The notes under the pieces were generated by a model that was not told the DNA's origin, did not search any database, and was given only the letters and a program-made list of their open reading frames with translations. From positions 6,646,501 through 6,710,500 of the forward strand of contig NW_018344037.1 in NCBI RefSeq assembly GCF_002099425.1: 64,000 bases of DNA, written 5' to 3'. Positions 58,336 through 64,000 of the stretch are shown piece by piece (positions within the stretch are counted from its first letter, which is position 1; each line of letters starts with the position of its first letter). The translations under genes and the position numbers were made by a program. The stretch comes from Phascolarctos cinereus. Its lineage: Eukaryota > Chordata > Mammalia > Diprotodontia > Phascolarctidae.

Positions 58336-60418
58336 GCCAGAGAGGGGTAAAAGAAGACTTTTCACCCTCCCCACTCTAGGAGTTAACCATTATTTGGAAA
58401 TGTTCAGGTCGCAAAGATCAAGGACTAAGAGAAGAGTTTTTCACCAAAGGGTAGAGGTAGATGAAACAAGGAGTGAGCAGCTGAAGGCTAGGAATGATAA
58501 TAAATAAGACCAAAAAAAAAAAGTGAAGCCACCACAGAAAAATAAGTTTTATTTATTGTTAGACTTGTTGCATAAAACATAGTAACACATATTTACAAAC
58601 TTTTTTTTGGAATTCAGTAGTAACTATCATAAAGTCAGTTTAAAATTAATTTCCTTTTATCCAGTCTTCAATCATTTATTATGAAATGGTTCATACTACT
58701 GAGTCTTGCATTGTACTTGAATTTCTAGAAGCTTCATTAAATTTTTTTAAGTCCACAATGAGAGTACATAGAACTAGTCATTGCTAGCTTTCTAAGCACT
58801 GAGATGATCTACCTAAATAGAAAAATCTACTGTCACAAACATAAATAGCAACAGGAGAAAATGACTAATAGTCTTTTTTATTCTTATTTTCCATCACAAG
58901 CTTCATAATTTAAAATTCTCATATAGGATGCATAAAACCACATAAAATGTTATATTCTTGTGTAAAATTAAACTATTTACACAGAGAAGGATTAAAGATT
59001 AATGAAGGCATAATAGGAACCTGGGTATATAGTTCAGCAAACACTTTTCCAGCTGTGGAATTACCCTGAATTCAGAATGTGGCATTCAAAACTCCACAGG
59101 AAAGATAACACAACAACTTCATTACCAAATTAATCCAGGAAATCCTTCTATGTGATTTAAAATATTTAGAAGTAAGCCTAAAGCCATTGCAACAATTTCT
59201 GTCTCTCCATATACGTAATCAAGAGAAGATAATGGGATTTGAAGTAGAATTTTCGTAGTGAGAAAATTTAAATCTGCTTCTCTATAATGAACAAATATTT
59301 CATGTAATTATTTATGGTATTAATATCTCATTGATAAATGATTTCTTAAATGGTTTCATGAACATCAGGAGCCATTAGTAGAGGAGTATTCAGTCTTAGG
59401 ATATGTCCTATATTGTACCATAGTTATTTCCTCTTGTTTGTGAGTAGAAGCACAATGACACTATCAAAATAACCATTACAGGCAATTAGCAGTTTAGAAG
59501 TACATTTTTACTTATGATTTTAGATTAATCAAATAATTAAATGTAAACAGGACCTCTGTGGTTATTCTATGTGACCACTGTATATGAGAATGCTCTTATG
59601 AAATAAAAGCATGTAACATGCCATTAAATCCCTAAAGGTACTTTCCTTCACACTTGAAATCAGATATGCTCAAAAGCAAGAACTGAAATTATTTCTTTCG
59701 TTGGAGATTATTTTGTCATTGTTCCACCTAGTACAATTCTAACCCTTGAAGCCATCCATGAATAATTACTTGTTTGCTGGTTGATGGATCTTGGCACTCT
59801 CAAGTTGTTTTCTAACTTGGTTTCCATGAAAAATGTCAGATTCCATGCATCTTCTAACCCTCTTCCAAAAAGGGAATGGGTTTCATTCATATTTGCAACA
59901 AGAAATTCTGGAAATGTTACAGTAACCTTTTGAGATAGCCTCAGCAGAGAAATTTTTGACAGCATCTATGCACAATTATGCCAGGTGCATACTGAAACCA
60001 TCTTACATCATCTTTCCAAAGTGATGGTTCAATCAGAGGGCAGGTAAATGATTGAGTAAAGAATAAAAAAGTAGAGCATTTTCTAAAATTTGCTCATCAA
60101 ATACAAATAGAGTGTTTTAAGTTCTATTTCCAGTTTTCCTTTTGATGTAGTGGCTGATGTGACATATTTTTAGCTAACCTTATTGTCACTGAACTTGAAT
60201 GCCAAAAAAATTAAAATATTATTCAATTACTTTGAACATTTGTTCATGCTGTTCATTCATTCTATTTTTTTGTACATGTTTTTGGTTTCCACTGTATGTA
60301 ATAAAGACATATAATAAAGCAACTATTTGCTCAGATGATATGTTATCCCTACTACCTGAAACCAACAGTGGTGCTCTTTATACAGTCTAAACAGATGCAT
60401 TAAATAATGTAGATTTTA

Positions 60419-60561
60419 GGAGCAGCTAGGAGGCATAATGGATAGAGCTCTGGCCTTAGAGTCAGGAGGACCTGAGTTCAAATCCAGCCTCAGACACTTG
60501 ATAGTTACTATCTGTGTGACCATATGCAACTCACTTAACCTCATTGCCTCACCAAAAAACA
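60419..60561 (+). mobile_element. MAR1 SINE, full length, with target duplication
   Basis: 'ggagcagctaggaggcataa', 'tggatagagctctggcctta', 'gagtcaggaggacctgagtt', 'caaatccagcctcagacact' and the end 'cattgcctcaccaaaaaac' make a complete MAR1. Flanks aaataatgtagatttta (60402-60418 and 60562-60578) are an exact 17-bp duplication, so it is a relatively young insertion. Confidence 0.96.
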
Positions 60562-60801
60562 AAATAATGTAGATTTTAATGTGCTGGTGATGGAAAGTCT
60601 GTCTTTAGATAAATATATAGCTAGATATAGATAAATAATATCATGTCAAATATAACTATATATAAATATGCATATACATATGTAAATACATACTCCATAT
60701 ATGTGTGTACAATGATAGGTCTTTTAAAGCATCCTTTCTATTTCTTCGTGTAGCACATTGGATACCATGGAATTTCGGGCCAAATATGCTGTCCATGATC
60801 T

Positions 60802-60945
60802 ATCTAGGCAGCTAAGTGGTACAGTGGATAGAGTACTGGGTTTTGAATCAGGAAGACCCGTCTCCATGACTTCAAATCTGGCCTCACACACTTACTAGCT
60901 TTGTGACCCTGGGCAAATCACTTAACCTTGTTTGCCAATAAATAA
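60802..60945 (+). mobile_element. MAR1-type SINE
   Basis: 'aggcagctaagtggtacagt', 'ggatagagtactgggttttg', 'acttcaaatctggcctcaca' and 'gtgaccctgggcaaatcact'. A short extra segment sits before the B box. No clear target duplication is seen. Confidence 0.88.
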
Positions 60946-60969
60946 CACTAATGGGCTAATCTTTGGCAA

Positions 60970-61075
60970 CTTGTTCCTTACTTTCCTTCATTCTTTCTTT
61001 GCTTCTGTCTCTCTTTCTTCCTTTCTGTTCTCCTTTTCTTCCTTTCTTTCTTTCCTTCCTCTCTCTCTTCTTTAT
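60970..61075. repeat. Pyrimidine-rich (TTCC/TTTC/CT) tract
   Basis: Interrupted TTCC, TTTC and CT units on the + strand. Confidence 0.9.
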
Positions 61076-61084
61076 CTCTAAACC

Positions 61085-61560
61085 TAAATTTATTTAAGTG
61101 CCTATTATGTACGAAACATTTTACTGGCCTTTAGAGACAATTTAAAGTTTAAATGAGATATTGTCCCTTTCCTCATGGATCTCACACTCTAGGAGAGCTA
61201 AGACACACATAGATAAAATCATAATAAACAACATTACATTCTAAGTGCACTACAATTATGCAAAATAAAGTGCTCATGTCAGGTATGAGTCAGAAGGGAA
61301 TCAAGAGAGACTTTGTAGAGATAGCAATTGATTTGGACTGAGCAGGATTTGTAGAAATTTAACAAGTGGAGGCACATTGTAGGCAAAGCAAACAACATGA
61401 ACAAAAGAACAAAGTGCATGATATATGTGTGTGTTGGGCAAACAAAGACTACGGTACTTTAAAGCATGGAATTATAAAGAAACATATGTAATAAGAATAG
61501 AAAGGAGATTTACATCTGCTGCAAAGGCTTGGATACCAGGCAAAAGAGTCTTAATATAAC
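61085..61560 (-). mobile_element. L2 LINE 3' region, antisense
   Basis: 'aagtgcctattatgtacgaa', 'catggatctcacactctagg', 'gtgcactacaattatgcaaa' and 'gattgatttggactgag'-like phrases follow reversed L2 order. Confidence 0.75.
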
Positions 61561-63762
61561 CAAAAAATCACTATACAAATCATTGTAGCCTATGTCCCAA
61601 GAGCTGTTATGGACAAAAAAAAAAAGAACAGAGAAATTCTATGGAAAATATGACAAATCGCTCCATCCAAAATTAATATATACATTGACACTCAATGACA
61701 CAGTTGGCAGAAAAGGCAAAGGCGAAAGTGTATTCTTGAAAATATGCCTTGGGTTTTAGAAATGAAAGGGACCAAAGCCTTATAGACTGCTTTCATGCTA
61801 CTATTATACTACCATGAACATTTTCTTACAGGATAGAAGCAGAACCAGAAATAGCAAGCACTGAACAACAGCTACTCATCCTTCCTTACATATAAAAAAG
61901 AAATGGTTTGACAAGGGAAAGTCATATCAGAATATTTTGTGTAGTCAGATGATTAGTTTTATCAAAAGGTAAAATCAATGTGGAAGAAAGGTTAAAGATG
62001 AGAATACAAGCATTAGAATTTCAACAGCATCTGCCTGACCTATTGAAATAAGACATTAATTTCAAAATAGGAAATGGACAGAAATAGAAATTAAAATGGC
62101 ACATTTATCATCATTTCCTATAAATTTAATTGATGTAAAACAGTTATTATGATGTCAAGTCAAAATAGAATAGAAAGCTGTTTAACCAGAAAACACTTGA
62201 TATACTTACTAAGCGGGGGGCCTTAGCAAGCAAGGGTAACATTAGAGTAGGATACTTTCAATTTTAAAACAGTGTGAAGTAGGTAGGCAGAAGATTACAA
62301 GATATATTGTTATATACAGTGAAAAACAGAAGAATAAGAAGCAAGTCAACAAAAAGCTCATCATGAAACTCAAATCCCAAAGAATTAATAGAAGGAACTA
62401 CCAGAAAAACAAAAGAGGTTGGAAAATAGAATAATGTTTCTATAGTAATCTTTCACCATAATGATAGTGGGCAACATACTTGGTCCCGAATATCATGGTG
62501 TTCAATGTGCTACACAAGGAAGTAAAAAGGACACTTAAGAAAATCAAGTTTTACAATAAGGGGTAGACTAAGAAAAGCATGGGGAAAAAAATTATTGAGG
62601 CATCACTATCCTGAAAGAGCTAACCAATTGCTGAATTATGTGAGGGATGAAATATACCAAAGAAATTGGAGAGGGAGGAATCACAGGTAGAAATATTCTC
62701 CAGCAACAATCTCTAACTCTCTTGTAAATGCCTCTTTTCTCAGCTCATACTTATCAAGAATATCATCATTTCCTCGTCAAATACCTCACCACTAGCACCA
62801 AAGATCAGGTCCTGGAGAACTTCTGCCCTGGGGTTCTGGTCTCCTGAATAGTGACTGCCTCTTCTGGATATTTCATTGGCTATTTTTCCAGCCACTTCCC
62901 CCATAACTTCCTCCTAACCAATAGCCTCATTACAGCATTTCTCACCTCCCCCTTACCAAGTCTGGAACAATGAAATTAACTCTTCATTTATACTTGGATA
63001 GTATATGCCAATCTACTGTCCCTATAGCCTAATTCAAGATCCCTTTAAGACTGAAGACTGAAATGCTTGGATCTGGCCAAGATCTTCCCTCCTTTGGAAT
63101 ATTAAGTTCCTTAGTTCCTTTTATTTTTTGCTTTTGTATTTTTATCTTCAGCAGTTAACAGAGTAGTAACTTCATACTTCACTTCACATAGTAACTGTTT
63201 TAGAAAGGGTTTTTCATTTATTCACTAAAAATGTGAAAATAGGAAGGTAGACTTTTGCAAACTATTTTTATTTAAATAACAGGTTTTATAATCCCACAAA
63301 TTATAAAAAATATTACTGTTTATGGACTTTGAAAATTGAAAACATTACAAAGGATATAAAAATGTATCTTTAAATGCTTCTCAATCAATAAGGAGACTGT
63401 TTTGGTTCTGAGAAGTTAACGAACATTTCCTTCATAAATGCAACTAGAGAGATAATTTAATCCAACGACTTTCCAATTACTTATGTTAAGAGAGGTATAC
63501 AACACGTAGGTGTGCTCTTGCAAAAGGTGCTATCCACTGTCATGGAGGATGGTTTATGAGAAGTTTAATGGAAGACAGAGACCTTGTCAATAACGATATC
63601 CTTCATATCTTCTTGTTTATGTCTGGTATTGTGCTAATTGCATCAATCCCCATGACATTGCAGGACCTCCTCAATTGAGAACCACTAAAACTTAGGCTTA
63701 ATGAACAAATGAATGTCTAAGGGAAGGCATTTGGTTGGACAGATCACAGAATGAGTTCATTA

Positions 63763-63860
63763 TGTATGTGTGTATACACACACACAAAACACACATGCAC
63801 ATATATCACACACATAAAGTGTGTAGATACACACATATAAATATACATATATAAATGTAT
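63763..63860. repeat. CA/TA-rich simple repeat
   Basis: Mixed CACA, CATA and ATAT blocks with interruptions. Confidence 0.85.
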
Positions 63861-64000
63861 ATAATATATGCTGCAGATTAAAAAAAAAAGCTATATCTCA
63901 GCTGATACCTGAAAGTAGCTGGTATTCCTGTATGCTTATATTGTGTTGTACTTTTAATCATCCTGAGCTTCTCTCTCGTGCTAAAGAAACAAACAAATGA

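Overview
The window looks like marsupial nuclear DNA. It is AT-rich, has vertebrate-style exons with GT/AG splice sites, and is full of L2, CR1/L3 and MIR/CORE-SINE fossils. It also carries marsupial-type repeats: the MAR1 tRNA-derived SINE, a marsupial-type L1 and a tRNA-Lys-primed endogenous retrovirus. The species cannot be fixed from the sequence.

The only protein gene with good support is the 3' half of a type II classical cadherin on the + strand, best matched to CDH10 from memory of the mammalian proteins. Six coding exons (1482-1735, 12622-12758, 19303-19424, 29422-29530, 34290-34541, 40954-41444) join in phase to 1,365 nt, that is 454 residues plus a stop. They run from the end of ectodomain repeat EC3 through EC4, EC5, the transmembrane helix and the complete catenin-binding tail. 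The signal peptide, propeptide, EC1, EC2 and most of EC3 must lie upstream of base 1. A short 3'UTR follows, with an AATAAA at 42015.

The introns (about 10.9, 6.5, 10.0, 4.8 and 6.4 kb) are filled with repeats. Notable items are an endogenous retrovirus fragment at 9303-11071 whose two outer ends are both U3 ends in inverted orientation, inserted in an L2; a candidate solo LTR at 16060-16706; a 125-bp hAT-like MITE at 18241-18365; a long L2 on each strand (21045-22670 minus, 27610-29060 plus); a three-unit 29-bp minisatellite; large microsatellites; and two pairs of diverged local duplications.

From about 42.04 kb to the end there is no recognisable host gene. This gene-poor flank holds L2 and CR1/L3 fossils, a degraded L1 with its 5' end (52.7-57.2 kb), a processed ESD (esterase D / S-formylglutathione hydrolase) pseudogene inserted into that L1's ORF2 with a 16-bp target duplication, an opposite-strand L1 fragment abutting it, and three MAR1 copies, two of them with clear target duplications. 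I found no undescribed gene system. The most unusual structures are the retroviral fragment with inverted U3 ends, the nested L1/ESD insertion and the local templated-looking duplications.
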